Assembly: GCA_913058255.1 (NCBI GenBank)
Contig: CAJXQU010000007.1
Coordinates: 42,482-106,481 of the forward strand
From: an uncultured Pseudomonadota bacterium
GTDB lineage: Bacteria; Pseudomonadota; Gammaproteobacteria; CAJXQU01
DNA length: 64,000 nucleotides
Direction of reading: 5' to 3'
A program made the translations under genes and the position numbers. The number at the start of each line of letters is the position of its first letter. The first letter of the stretch is position 1. Positions 37,512-47,053 of the stretch are shown piece after piece. The notes beneath the pieces were generated by a model. It worked only from the letters and a program-made list of their open reading frames with translations. It was not told the DNA's origin and did not search any database.

Positions 37512-38624
37512 ATGAATAAAATAAAAGTTTTAGTTATTGATGATTCTGCTTTGGTGCGGAACATGCTAACGGAGATCATTAACTCTGATCCTCAAATGGA
37601 AGTTGTTGGTACGGCAGCAAACCCGAATATTGCACGTAATAAAATCAAAACATTGAAGCCTGATGTTTTGACATTGGATGTTGAGATGCCTGAAATGGAT
37701 GGCGTTACATTCTTACGGAACTTGATGCGTTTAAGGCCGATGCCTGTGGTCATGGTATCGACACTTACAGAGCAAGGTGCTGATGTAACACTAGATGCGA
37801 TGGAATATGGTGCGATAGATTTTATCACTAAGCCAAAAACTGACTTTTCTAACACGATAAAAGATTATTCAGAAGAACTTACGCGGAAGATAAAAGTTGC
37901 TTCAACAGCACATGTTCAAGTACTTGATCTGTCTAAACCACGTGTCCCCGCGTTGAATGACATTCCGAGGGTAAATCCTGCAAACTCTGCTGATGTTGTG
38001 ATCGGTAAGCAAGCAAAACGTAGACCATTTAAAACTACTGATAAACTCATTGCGATTGGTGCATCCACAGGTGGAACCGAGGCGATTAAGAAGGTGCTTA
38101 TGGACTTTCCTGCCGATGCACCTGGTACGGTTATTACGCAGCATATTCCAGCGGCCTTTAGTGGACCATTTGCTAAAAGAGCAAATAATTTGTGTGCGAT
38201 TACAGTTAAAGAGGCTGAGGATGGTGAGCAAATCTTGCGTGGTCATGCTTATATTGCTCCAGGTAGTCATCATCTTTTAGTCGAACGTGATGGGGCTAGA
38301 TTTATATGTCGCTTACATGATGGCCCTGTTGTGAACCGTCATAAACCCTCCGTTGACGTTATGTTCAGATCAGTTGCTCAAAATATTGGAGCCAATGCTG
38401 TTGGTATTATTTTGACAGGGATGGGTAATGATGGAGCACAAGGACTCAAAGAGATGCAGGAAGCAGGTTCACCCACTATCGCTCAAGATGAAAAAACGAG
38501 TGTCGTTTGGGGAATGCCCGGTGAAGCTGTCAAACTTGGTGCTGCCGATGAAATATTGCCTCTAAATAAGGTCGCTGCGAAGACGATTAAACTTGCCTTT
38601 GATTTGTTAGCAGAATCAGCCTGA
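37512..38624 (+). CDS. cheB: Chemotaxis methylesterase/response regulator CheB (accessory system)
   Basis: A receiver domain (residues 1-125; [36 protein letters not shown]) linked to a methylesterase domain (about 180-370; [17 protein letters not shown] with the catalytic serine, [12 protein letters not shown] and [13 protein letters not shown]). It removes methyl groups from receptors when phosphorylated by CheA. It is the last gene of the accessory chemosensory operon and is convergent with hslR. A second CheB is at 53487. Confidence 0.95.
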   Translation: MNKIKVLVIDDSALVRNMLTEIINSDPQMEVVGTAANPNIARNKIKTLKPDVLTLDVEMPEMDGVTFLRNLMRLRPMPVVMVSTLTEQGADVTLDAMEYGAIDFITKPKTDFSNTIKDYSEELTRKIKVASTAHVQVLDLSKPRVPALNDIPRVNPANSADVVIGKQAKRRPFKTTDKLIAIGASTGGTEAIKKVLMDFPADAPGTVITQHIPAAFSGPFAKRANNLCAITVKEAEDGEQILRGHAYIAPGSHHLLVERDGARFICRLHDGPVVNRHKPSVDVMFRSVAQNIGANAVGIILTGMGNDGAQGLKEMQEAGSPTIAQDEKTSVVWGMPGEAVKLGAADEILPLNKVAAKTIKLAFDLLAESA

Positions 38625-38659
38625 GGTGTTCTTGAAACTTCATTAGGTGAACTTTGAGC

Positions 38660-39067
38660 TCACTCACTTTTTCGTGTAAATCGAATAATATGACGCCGAT
38701 CCCGCTTACTCGGTCGTCCTAGTGTTGTTGGTCGTAATGCTGATTCAGCTTTGAGTTGTTCTGCCAGTTTTCCCCTATCCAGTATACTTTGTTCTGATTC
38801 CTCATATAACTCTCTGGCTATGCTTGCAGATCCCCTATGTTTAGAAATGGCTTTAACGGTCAGTTCATAAACAAAAGCACCTCTTCTAATTTTTAGTTTA
38901 TCGTTGATTTGTATAGTTTTTGATGGTTTTGCATGCAAACCATTGAGATCCACTTTCCCTCCTTTTATTGATTCAGAAGCTAATCCACGAGTCTTAAAAA
39001 AACGTGCAGCCCAAAGCCATTTATCGATCCTTATGCTATTGATCTCATCATCTTTATTGTTGGCCAT
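38660..39067 (-). CDS. hslR: Ribosome-associated heat shock protein Hsp15 (S4 domain)
   Basis: Binds free 50S subunits carrying a stalled nascent chain. The S4 RNA-binding domain is clear: IRIDKWLWAARFFKTRGLASESIKGGKVDLNGLHAKPSKTIQINDKLKI. The tail RPTTLGRPSKRDRRHIIRF is also typical. The ATG at 39067 gives MANNKDDEINSIRID; an upstream in-frame ATG at 39085 would add six residues, and neither has a strong ribosome site. It is convergent with cheB and separates the two chemotaxis/flagellar blocks. Confidence 0.88.
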   Translation of the reverse strand: MANNKDDEINSIRIDKWLWAARFFKTRGLASESIKGGKVDLNGLHAKPSKTIQINDKLKIRRGAFVYELTVKAISKHRGSASIARELYEESEQSILDRGKLAEQLKAESALRPTTLGRPSKRDRRHIIRFTRKSE

Positions 39068-39085
39068 AAACCTAACTCTACCCAT

Positions 39086-39436
39086 TTCTCGTGAAGAAGA
39101 ATAACTACATTTTAGTTGGCGTAAATTATGCCTGTTTTATTGGACAAAGAAAGAGTCAATGGACTGTCATGGCTAAAAGTATATTAGGGTAAGTAACTGT
39201 TATTCATAGCTATCGGCTTATGGCATGGTGATTGCTAACTCTTGTGCATAGGGATAACAAAATATGTCTTACGATCGTTAGTGTGAAGTTAAGAATTATT
39301 ATTCTCAATACATAGTACGTTGTAGATATTTTATATATTTCAGTTAGTTAGCAATGCAACGAATAGAAGTGTCAGAATCAAGCTATTCCGAACAAGGCTT
39401 GGTTCACGTTTGAAATTTTACTAAGAGGACAATTCA
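39086..39436. other. Gene-free region between hslR and fliL
   Basis: About 350 bases holding the divergent promoters of hslR and the fliL operon. Apart from the RpoN-type promoter at 39221-39237 I see no repeat, terminator or small gene. Confidence 0.5.
39221..39237 (+). promoter_or_regulatory. Sigma-54 type promoter upstream of fliL
   Basis: TGGCATGGTGATTGCTA has the GG-N10-GC spacing and the TGGCA and TTGC elements of a -24/-12 RpoN promoter. It is about 200 bases before the fliL start, inside a 350-base gene-free segment (39086-39436). fliL operons of polarly flagellated Gammaproteobacteria commonly use RpoN. The distance to fliL is rather long, so a second promoter may exist. Confidence 0.5.
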
Positions 39437-39949
39437 ATGGCGGAAGATATAGAAGAAGCTACAGAAGCTACAGAAGTAACAACAGGTGGTAGTAAGAAAA
39501 AAATGATCATTATCATCGTGGCAGTATTAGTTTTAGTAGGCGGTGCCGCCGGTGGAGCACTATTTTTCATGGGTGGTGATGAAGCAGAGGTTGTGGAGGG
39601 CGAAGAGGTTGTTGAAGAAGAACCTAAAGATATTGCCTATTTACCATTTGCAAAACCATTGGTCGTTAATTATCAAGCCGCTGATGGTAAAACGCGATTT
39701 TTGAAGACTGAAGTGACATTAATGACAGAAGATGAATCACGCTTAGATGCTATCCAGAAACATCTACCTAAGATCCAGCATGTGGTTAATATGGTTTTTA
39801 GTAGACAAAAATTTGAAGATTTAGGTACACCTGAAGGTAAAGAAAAAATGCGAGCTGAAGCGCTTGCAGAAATCCAGAGTGTGCTCAATGAGCCGATGGG
39901 TGAAGATAACGTTGACGATATTTTATATACAACATTTGTCACTCAATAA
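39437..39949 (+). CDS. fliL: Flagellar basal body-associated protein FliL
   Basis: An inner-membrane protein next to the stator that supports torque. It has an acidic cytoplasmic N terminus, one membrane segment (about residues 22-46, MIIIIVAVLVLVGGAAGGALFFM), an acidic linker and a periplasmic domain with the family end NEPMGEDNVDDILYTTFVTQ. It opens the fliLMNOPQR-flhB block. Confidence 0.93.
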   Translation: MAEDIEEATEATEVTTGGSKKKMIIIIVAVLVLVGGAAGGALFFMGGDEAEVVEGEEVVEEEPKDIAYLPFAKPLVVNYQAADGKTRFLKTEVTLMTEDESRLDAIQKHLPKIQHVVNMVFSRQKFEDLGTPEGKEKMRAEALAEIQSVLNEPMGEDNVDDILYTTFVTQ

Positions 39950-39979
39950 GTGTCATTAGGAAAAGATTAAGGAAAAAAA

Positions 39980-40960
39980 ATGGCTGGCGCAGATATTCTT
40001 TCACAAGATGAGATCGATGCTCTCTTAAACGGTGTTGATGGTGGTGATGTCGAAACGGTTGCTGTAGAAGAGGCCGATGATGGATCAGCCAAGGGTTATG
40101 ATTTTAACTCACAAGATCGAATTGTACGCGGGCGCCTCCCAACGCTGGAGATGATTAATGAGCGTTTCGCAAGAAATTTTCGTGTCAGTCTTTTTAACAT
40201 TTTAAGACGCTCACCTGAAATATCAGTAGAAGGGATCGAAATGATGAAGTTTGGAGAATATATCCATACTTTATTTATGCCTTCAAATATGAACATGGTG
40301 AAGATGAATCCTCTAAGAGGAACGGTGCTTTTTGTTTTAAATCCTAAGCTTGTTTACTCCTTAGTGGATAACTTCTTTGGCGGCTCTGGGCGTTTTCATA
40401 CCAAGATTGAAGGGCGTGATTTTACAGCAACAGAGATGCGGATTGTCATGAATGTTTTAGAAGAAATATTCGGTGATATGGAAAAAGCTTGGAAGCCTGT
40501 GATGGAGATTAATTATCAGTATCTGAACTCTGAGGTAAACCCACAGTTTGCAAACGTGGTGAGCCCAAGTGAAGTCATGATTATTTCAAACTTCCACATT
40601 GATCTCGATGGTGGTGGCGGCACCTTACAAATAGCATTGCCATACTCCACGATTGAACCGATCAGAGAAATTCTTGATGCAGGAATGCAAAGTGATGCAT
40701 CGGATACAGACGAACGTTGGGTGACGTCACTACGCGAAGAGTTAGTTACTGCTCCCGTAGAAATAAATAGTATTTTAACAACTAGAGATATTACCTTACG
40801 TGATGTTCTTGATATGCAAACGGGTGACATTATTCCCGTGGATATTGAAGACCATGTTGTTGCAAAAGTAGACGGTGTACCCGTCTTTAATGCTCGTTTT
40901 GGAGAGTCGCGTGGGAATTGTGCATTAAAAGTTGATGAAATGTTTGGCTCCGTCAATTAG
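39980..40960 (+). CDS. fliM: Flagellar motor switch protein FliM
   Basis: C-ring component that binds phospho-CheY. The N-terminal CheY-binding peptide is ILSQDEIDALLNG. The middle domain runs from FNSQDRIVRGRLPTLEMINERFARNF and includes MNMVKMNPLRGTVLFVLNP. The C-terminal SPOA domain ends at residue 326 with GCFG-like NARFGESRGNCALKVDEMF. AGGAAA precedes the ATG. Confidence 0.96.
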   Translation: MAGADILSQDEIDALLNGVDGGDVETVAVEEADDGSAKGYDFNSQDRIVRGRLPTLEMINERFARNFRVSLFNILRRSPEISVEGIEMMKFGEYIHTLFMPSNMNMVKMNPLRGTVLFVLNPKLVYSLVDNFFGGSGRFHTKIEGRDFTATEMRIVMNVLEEIFGDMEKAWKPVMEINYQYLNSEVNPQFANVVSPSEVMIISNFHIDLDGGGGTLQIALPYSTIEPIREILDAGMQSDASDTDERWVTSLREELVTAPVEINSILTTRDITLRDVLDMQTGDIIPVDIEDHVVAKVDGVPVFNARFGESRGNCALKVDEMFGSVN

Positions 40961-41000
40961 AGCAGACAAAGCACAATGAATAGATTAACAGGAGTAACAA

Positions 41001-41483
41001 ATGACCGATGATGTAACAGAAGATCAAGACGCAACGGCAGATGCGGACTGGGGTGATGCACTAGCCGAACAGGCTGATGGTGAAGCCGAAGGTGGAGATG
41101 CACCATCAGAACAAGCTGAAGGTGAAGCAGACGCAGATTGGGGTGATGCATTAGCGGAACAGACTGAAGCTGAACAAGCCAGTTTTGAGCAACTTACGCA
41201 GGATCCTGGCGCGGGTAACGAGTCGGGTAATCTTGACCAGATTTTAGATATTCCTGTGACATTAGCTGTTGAGATAGGGAGTACAAAAATTGCGATCAGA
41301 AACTTGCTGCAATTGAATCAAGGATCGGTTGTCGAGCTTGATCGACTGGCAGGAGAACCTTTGGATGTTTTGGTCAATGGAACCTTGGTTGCTCACGGTG
41401 AAGTTGTTGTGGTCAATGAGAAATTTGGTATTCGTTTAACGGATGTTATCAGTGCTCAAGAACGTGTTAAAAAATTACGTTAA
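41001..41483 (+). CDS. fliN: Flagellar motor switch protein FliN
   Basis: C-ring component with the SPOA domain in the last 80 residues: LDQILDIPVTLAVEIGSTKIAIRNLLQLNQGSVVELDRLAGEPLDVLVNG. The N-terminal half is acidic and contains a duplicated DADWGDALAEQ unit (about residues 13-23 and 45-55) separated by a Gly/Glu-rich stretch. FliN usually has about 130-160 residues, so the length is normal for the Pseudomonas type. Confidence 0.95.
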   Translation: MTDDVTEDQDATADADWGDALAEQADGEAEGGDAPSEQAEGEADADWGDALAEQTEAEQASFEQLTQDPGAGNESGNLDQILDIPVTLAVEIGSTKIAIRNLLQLNQGSVVELDRLAGEPLDVLVNGTLVAHGEVVVVNEKFGIRLTDVISAQERVKKLR

Positions 41484-41497
41484 TTTTGAAAAAAAAT

Positions 41498-41938
41498 ATG
41501 AATAATAGTTTTATTTTCTTTAGTTTATTTTTTTCATCTTCAGTTTTTGCAGAAGATAAAAAAATGCCTTTGATGGAGCCTGTCTCTATCGGCAGTATGA
41601 TGCAGGTTTTTGTTAGTCTTGCCGCAGTACTGTTGATTTTTGGTGGGATTGTTTATGTTTTAAAAAGGCTTGGTGGAATTCGCACTGGCCAAGGCGGAAA
41701 GATGCATGTCTTGGATGGTGTTTCTGTTGGTTCACGAGATCGTGTTTTACTTATTCAAGTCGGCGAAAAGCAAGTTTTGGTCGGTGTTTCTCCAAGTGGT
41801 ATTTCTCCTATCTCCGTATTTGATGAACCGGTTATTTCAGGGCAGGGAATATCTGATAATAGTTTTTCAGGACAGCTACAAAAACAGATAAAAAGCCGTT
41901 TAAATAAAGATGTTCAAACTAAGAAAAAAGAATCATGA
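41498..41938 (+). CDS. fliO: Flagellar biosynthesis protein FliO
   Basis: Assists assembly of the FliP ring of the export gate. It has an N-terminal hydrophobic segment like a signal peptide ([18 protein letters not shown]), a second membrane segment (about residues 35-55, [22 protein letters not shown]) and the cytoplasmic FliO domain with [32 protein letters not shown]. The ATG at 41498 is preferred to the TTG at 41486. It overlaps fliP by four bases. Confidence 0.88.
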   Translation: MNNSFIFFSLFFSSSVFAEDKKMPLMEPVSIGSMMQVFVSLAAVLLIFGGIVYVLKRLGGIRTGQGGKMHVLDGVSVGSRDRVLLIQVGEKQVLVGVSPSGISPISVFDEPVISGQGISDNSFSGQLQKQIKSRLNKDVQTKKKES

Positions 41939-42672
41939 AAAAAATATTTTTTATTCTATTCATGATGCTGATCTCCTCCTCATCGTTAGCGGCCGGTGGT
42001 TTAGAAGCTTTAACGGTTACAACGGGTGAAAATGGTGCACAAAGTTATAGTTTAACCTTGCAAGTGTTAATACTGATGACAGTGTTGACACTACTTCCTG
42101 CCATCTTTTTAATGATGACATCCTTTACACGGATCATTATTGTACTAGCCATTTTACGACAAGCATTAGGAACGGCTCAAACGCCGTCCAGTCAGATCTT
42201 GATCGGGATAGCACTATTTTTGACTTTTTTTATCATGGCTCCAGTCTTTGATGAAATATATGAAACTGCTGCAACGCCCTATTTAAATGAAGAAATGGAA
42301 ATGATGGAAGCTTTGCAACTTGGTAGCCTTCCTATTCGAAAGTTTATGATGGCGCAAACGCGTGAATCTGATCTGAAAATGTTTTCTGGAATTGCGGGAA
42401 AAAAAGAATTTAGCGAACCAAGTGAAGTGCCTCTATCAATCTTAGTTCCTTCATTTTTAACCAGTGAATTAAAGACTGCGTTTCAAATAGGATTTTTAAT
42501 ATTCATCCCTTTCTTGATCATTGATCTGGTCGTCGCCAGTGTCTTGATGTCGATGGGCATGATGATGTTATCCCCCATGATTATTTCACTACCCTTCAAA
42601 ATCATGTTGTTTGTTCTGGTCGATGGTTGGGTATTGATCGTTGGAACCTTAGCTTCGAGTTTTTACACATGA
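41935..42672 (+). CDS. fliP: Flagellar type III export protein FliP
   Basis: A component of the export-gate core with FliQ and FliR. It starts with a signal-like segment ([19 protein letters not shown]) and carries [87 protein letters not shown] and a C-terminal [15 protein letters not shown], which are FliP signatures. The end overlaps the fliQ start by four bases. Confidence 0.96.
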   Translation: MKKIFFILFMMLISSSSLAAGGLEALTVTTGENGAQSYSLTLQVLILMTVLTLLPAIFLMMTSFTRIIIVLAILRQALGTAQTPSSQILIGIALFLTFFIMAPVFDEIYETAATPYLNEEMEMMEALQLGSLPIRKFMMAQTRESDLKMFSGIAGKKEFSEPSEVPLSILVPSFLTSELKTAFQIGFLIFIPFLIIDLVVASVLMSMGMMMLSPMIISLPFKIMLFVLVDGWVLIVGTLASSFYT

Positions 42673-42941
42673 CACCTGAATTCGCACTAACTGTCGGTCA
42701 TCACGCCTTAGAAGTGGCAACGACTCTGATGATGATTATGCTATTGCCTGCACTCGCAGTAGGCTTACTGGTAAGTATTTTTCAAGCCGCCACACAAATT
42801 AATGAACAGACGTTGAGCTTTATCCCTAAGCTCTTGATCACCATGCTGGTTTTATCCGTTGGTGGTTCTTTCATGTTGAGATTACTCACTGATTTTACGA
42901 TACAAATTTTTGAGTCAATTCCCAATGTTATTGGCGGCTAG
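42669..42941 (+). CDS. fliQ: Flagellar type III export protein FliQ
   Basis: A 90-residue two-helix membrane protein of the export gate, starting [18 protein letters not shown] with [31 protein letters not shown]. The ATG at 42669 overlapping the fliP stop (ATGA) is the correct start; the in-frame upstream ATG at 42627 lies inside fliP. Confidence 0.95.
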   Translation: MTPEFALTVGHHALEVATTLMMIMLLPALAVGLLVSIFQAATQINEQTLSFIPKLLITMLVLSVGGSFMLRLLTDFTIQIFESIPNVIGG

Positions 42942-42968
42942 TTAAAGGTTATTCTGGGAAATTCTCTA

Positions 42969-43760
42969 GTGACCGTCACTGATACACAATTTCTGGTTCT
43001 AATTGAGTCTTTTTTATGGCCATTTTTTCGTGTCGCAGGTTTATTAATGACTGCACCGATGATCGGTACGAGGACCATTCCAACAACGTTACGGTTAATT
43101 CTAGCGGTTAGTATCTCCATCGTTGTTGCACCCACCATCCCGGCATTTGACTACATTGATCCACTGTCAGGAATTGGCCTGATGACAACCGCTCAACAAG
43201 TGATGATTGGTGCATCAATTGGCTTGGTTATTCGTCTGATATTTATGGTTTTGGAAGTGGGTGGTGAAGTTATCGCGCAACAAATGGGCTTGGGTTTTGC
43301 TGCGATGGTTGACCCTGCTAGTGGTAGGCAAGTCCCTGTTATTAGTCAATTTTATGTAATTCTTGCGACGCTCATGTTTTTTAGTTTGAATGGACACTTG
43401 ATCATGATTCAGGTTGTGGTTGATAGTTTTAAAACCTTACCGATAGGTGTTGATGGAATTACCCGTGAAGATGCATGGGGCGTTGTTACGTGGGGTGGTT
43501 GGTTGTTATCCAGTGCCGTACTGATCGCGCTTCCAGCGATTGGTTCGATGATGATCGTTAATCTTTCATTTGGTGTCATGACTCGTGCAGCACCGCAACT
43601 CAATATTTTTGCAGTTGGTTTTCCAATCATGATGATTATGGGCATGTTTATTATTTCCATGACGCTATCAAGCATGCAGGGACACATCGCCGATCTTTTT
43701 CAAGAAGCCTTTCTCCACGCACGCGGACTCGCACGGGTCTCGGGCTCAGGAGCATTATAG
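42969..43760 (+). CDS. fliR: Flagellar type III export protein FliR
   Basis: A polytopic component of the export gate, 263 residues, with FFRVAGLLMTAPMIGTRTIPTTLRLILAVSISIVVAPTIP near the N terminus and GGEVIAQQMGLGFAAMVDPASG in the middle. The start is GTG 42969. It lies 27 bases after fliQ and 3 bases before flhB. Confidence 0.94.
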   Translation: MTVTDTQFLVLIESFLWPFFRVAGLLMTAPMIGTRTIPTTLRLILAVSISIVVAPTIPAFDYIDPLSGIGLMTTAQQVMIGASIGLVIRLIFMVLEVGGEVIAQQMGLGFAAMVDPASGRQVPVISQFYVILATLMFFSLNGHLIMIQVVVDSFKTLPIGVDGITREDAWGVVTWGGWLLSSAVLIALPAIGSMMIVNLSFGVMTRAAPQLNIFAVGFPIMMIMGMFIISMTLSSMQGHIADLFQEAFLHARGLARVSGSGAL

Positions 43761-43763
43761 AAA

Positions 43764-44888
43764 ATGGCTGAAGATACTGGGCAAGATCGGACTGAAGAGG
43801 CCACCCCCAAGCGCAAAGAAGATGCGCGAAAAAAAGGGGACATACCGAGGTCAAAAGACTTAACGACGATGTTAATGTTAATGGCTGCATCAATATCGAT
43901 GCTGACCTTAGGTGTTGATATGGTCAAAGGTATCACGGATACCATGGCCACATTTTTTACTCGTGCGGCAGATATCAACATTGCTGCCAGAGAACTTCCT
44001 GGTATTTTTCTGAATGCGCTGAATAACATAGTTATGTCTATGCTGCCCTTTGTCATCGTTATGATTTTTGTGGCTTTAGCTGCGCCACTGGTCATGAGTG
44101 GTTGGAACTTCAGTTTTGATGCGATCAAGTTTAAAGGTAGTAAGCTCGATCCGTTTGCTGGCATTAAACGTATATTTGGTGCAAATACCGTTATAGAGCT
44201 ATTCAAAACACTGTTGAAATTTTCAGTGATAGCTGTCGTGGCCTATTACATGATCAGAAAACAAATGCCCGAAATCATGACTCTCGGGCATGGAGATCTA
44301 AAAAGTAGCCTTGCACAGGTTGCTGATCTGGTTGCTTGGACATTCCTTATTGTCAGTTCTGCAACCATCTTAATCGTAGCCGTCGACGTTCCTCAACAGC
44401 TCTGGCAGCACAGTAAAAAGCTGAAGATGACCCGAGAGCAGATCAAACAAGAACACAAAGATACCGAAGGTATGCCGGAAGTTAAATCCAAAATCCGTCA
44501 AAAACAACAAGAAATGGCACAGCGACGAATGATGGAAGAAGTTCCGAAAGCCGATGTTATCGTTACTAACCCAACTCACTTTTCTGTGGCGCTAAAATAT
44601 GACACAGATAATCCCGGCGCACCAAAAGTGGTGGCAAAAGGAGCGGACGATATCGCCTTTAGAATACGTGAAATTGGCCAAAATAATCAAATTCCTATCC
44701 TTGAAACACCTCCGTTGGCACGGGCCTTGTATTACAGCACTAAGATAAACCAGGAAATTCCTGCAGGGTTATATAAAGCGGTGGCGCAAGTGCTGGCATA
44801 TGTCTTCCAAATTAAGGCAAATCCAAAAGCAACTGACGTCAATCCAGTGCCTGAGGATCTTCCAATACCAGATGAATTAAAAAGGTAA
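43764..44888 (+). CDS. flhB: Flagellar export switch protein FlhB
   Basis: Controls the change of export substrate from rod/hook to filament. It has the N-terminal AEDTGQDRTEEATPKRKEDARKKGDIPRSKDL, four membrane segments, the cytoplasmic REQIKQEHKDTEGMPEVKSKIRQKQ and the autocleavage site NPTHF in VIVTNPTHFSVALKY. The 374-residue length is typical. Confidence 0.96.
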   Translation: MAEDTGQDRTEEATPKRKEDARKKGDIPRSKDLTTMLMLMAASISMLTLGVDMVKGITDTMATFFTRAADINIAARELPGIFLNALNNIVMSMLPFVIVMIFVALAAPLVMSGWNFSFDAIKFKGSKLDPFAGIKRIFGANTVIELFKTLLKFSVIAVVAYYMIRKQMPEIMTLGHGDLKSSLAQVADLVAWTFLIVSSATILIVAVDVPQQLWQHSKKLKMTREQIKQEHKDTEGMPEVKSKIRQKQQEMAQRRMMEEVPKADVIVTNPTHFSVALKYDTDNPGAPKVVAKGADDIAFRIREIGQNNQIPILETPPLARALYYSTKINQEIPAGLYKAVAQVLAYVFQIKANPKATDVNPVPEDLPIPDELKR

Positions 44889-44900
44889 ATACTTGTAATT

Positions 44901-46988
44901 ATGGCGGAACCATTGACTTTGAACGGATTTAAAGATCTGAATCGATACGGATTAGGCGTACCATTATTATTGCTATCAATGTTAGCAATGATGATGTTGC
45001 CATTGCCGACGATCTTTCTCGATCTATTATTTACCTTCAATATTTCACTTTCTCTGGTCATATTATTGGCCGTGATCTACAGCAAGCGGCCACTGGATTT
45101 TGGCGTTTTCCCAACGATCTTGCTGATTTCCACCCTGTTACGCTTGAGTTTGAATATTGCTTCTACGCGTGTGGTATTACTCCACGGGAAAGAAGGAACG
45201 GGTGCTGCCGGAAAAGTTATTGAGGCTTTTGGTGATTTTGTCGTAGGTGGTAATTACACTGTCGGTTTCGTTGTGTTTGCGATCTTGGTCATCATAAACT
45301 TTGTGGTGGTTACTAAAGGTGCAGGACGTATTTCTGAAGTCACCGCTCGCTTCACCTTAGATGCTATGCCCGGTAAACAAATGGCGATCGATGCGGATCT
45401 AAATGCGGGGGTCATTGATCAAGATGAAGCACGTATACGCCGTCAAGAAGTCACCCAAGAAGCTGACTTTTATGGTTCTATGGATGGTGCAAGTAAATTT
45501 GTAAAAGGCGACGCTGTTGCTGGGATTATCATTTTAGCCATCAATATTCTCGGTGGTTTAGCTATCGGCACCTTGCAATACGGGATGGCTGTTGGTGATG
45601 CCGCAAAAGTTTTTACGCTATTGACCATCGGTGATGGCCTTGTTGCTCAAATCCCATCGTTATTGCTTTCTACGGCGACCGCAATCATGGTTACTCGTGT
45701 TTCAACTGAGCAAGACATGGGCGATGAAATTGTGAGCCAGTTGTTTGCAAATCCTAAAACATTGGGCGTCTCTGCGGGGCTCATTGGTTTGATGGGCATT
45801 ATCCCGGGTATGCCGAATTTGGTTTTTCTTACGCTTGCTGCCGCGTCGGGTGCGGGTGCTTATTATATTTCTAAGGATCAAAAAGAGAAGGCTGCAACGG
45901 CTGCTGCGGTTGAAGAGGCACCCCCACCGCCACCGCCAGTAAACAAAGAATTAAGTTGGGATGATGTTGCTCCAATAGATGCGATTGGGCTAGAAGTCGG
46001 TTATCGATTGATTCCGCTTGTCGATAAATCACAAGGCGGCGAGCTACTTGGACGTTTGAAAGGCGTGCGTAAAAAATTATCGCAGGAATTGGGCTTTTTG
46101 ATCCCTCCGGTTCATATCCGCGATAATCTTGATCTAGGCCCATCGGCTTATCGCATCAGTTTACTGGGTGCGACGCTAAACCAAGATGAGATCCATGTAG
46201 ATAAAGAGCTGGCTATTAACCCTGGTCAAGTTTATGGCGATATTCAAGGGTTACCGGGACACGATCCTGTCTTTGGTTTAGATGCTTATTGGATTGATCC
46301 TCCGCAACGTGATCAAGCACAATCATTAGGATACACCGTTGTTGATTCTAGCACCGTAGTCGCGACACATTTAAGCCAGACATTACAGGATCACGCTCAT
46401 GAACTACTTGGTCATGATGAAGTTCAACAACTGTTAGATCGACTTTCTGAAAGCTCTCCAAAACTGGTTGAAGACCTGGTTCCTAAGATTTTGCCACTTG
46501 GCATTATTGTTAAAGTCTTACAAAACCTATTGAGAGAGCAGGTGCCTATTCGTGATATGCGTACGATTATCGAGGTGCTATCAGAATACGCTATGCAAAG
46601 TCAGGATCCCGTCACACTAACATCCGTTGTTCGTATCGCTTTAGGTCGCATGATCGTGCAGCAAATCAACGGAATGAATGAGGATCTACCAGTTGTGACA
46701 TTGGATGGAAGTTTGGAACAGTTATTGCAACAGTCAGTAAAAGCCATGCAAGACGGTGGTATTGCACTAGAACCTGGGCTGGCAAGCCAAATGTTGCAAT
46801 CACTAAAAGGTATTAGTGAGCAACAAGAAACAGCGGGCCAACCAGCGATATTGTTAGTACCAGATAATCTACGAGAATTTCTTGCTAGGTTTATCAAGCA
46901 CAGCGTCCCAGCAATGAATGTTTTAGCGTTTAGTGAAATACCTGAGAGTAAGCAGATTACGATAATTGCAACTGTCGGTGGGCAATAA
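44901..46988 (+). CDS. flhA: Flagellar export gate protein FlhA
   Basis: The large export-gate protein, 695 residues. The N-terminal membrane half includes LTFNISLSLVILLAVIYSKRPLDFGVFPTILLISTLLRLSLNIASTRVVLLHG and RFTLDAMPGKQMAIDADLNAGVI. A proline-rich linker (EEAPPPPPPVNKE) separates the C-terminal cytoplasmic ring domain, which docks chaperone-substrate complexes. It follows flhB by 12 bases. Confidence 0.97.
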   Translation: MAEPLTLNGFKDLNRYGLGVPLLLLSMLAMMMLPLPTIFLDLLFTFNISLSLVILLAVIYSKRPLDFGVFPTILLISTLLRLSLNIASTRVVLLHGKEGTGAAGKVIEAFGDFVVGGNYTVGFVVFAILVIINFVVVTKGAGRISEVTARFTLDAMPGKQMAIDADLNAGVIDQDEARIRRQEVTQEADFYGSMDGASKFVKGDAVAGIIILAINILGGLAIGTLQYGMAVGDAAKVFTLLTIGDGLVAQIPSLLLSTATAIMVTRVSTEQDMGDEIVSQLFANPKTLGVSAGLIGLMGIIPGMPNLVFLTLAAASGAGAYYISKDQKEKAATAAAVEEAPPPPPPVNKELSWDDVAPIDAIGLEVGYRLIPLVDKSQGGELLGRLKGVRKKLSQELGFLIPPVHIRDNLDLGPSAYRISLLGATLNQDEIHVDKELAINPGQVYGDIQGLPGHDPVFGLDAYWIDPPQRDQAQSLGYTVVDSSTVVATHLSQTLQDHAHELLGHDEVQQLLDRLSESSPKLVEDLVPKILPLGIIVKVLQNLLREQVPIRDMRTIIEVLSEYAMQSQDPVTLTSVVRIALGRMIVQQINGMNEDLPVVTLDGSLEQLLQQSVKAMQDGGIALEPGLASQMLQSLKGISEQQETAGQPAILLVPDNLREFLARFIKHSVPAMNVLAFSEIPESKQITIIATVGGQ

Positions 46989-47053
46989 AATTGAGTGAAT
47001 CGGAAAATGATTAACATGTCAAAAATAACTATTACAACAAGGAGACGGAACAC

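Noticed and set aside
42627..42941. Longer FliQ start at 42627
   Set aside because: It would lie inside fliP; the ATG at 42669 gives the standard 90-residue FliQ with the usual ATGA overlap.
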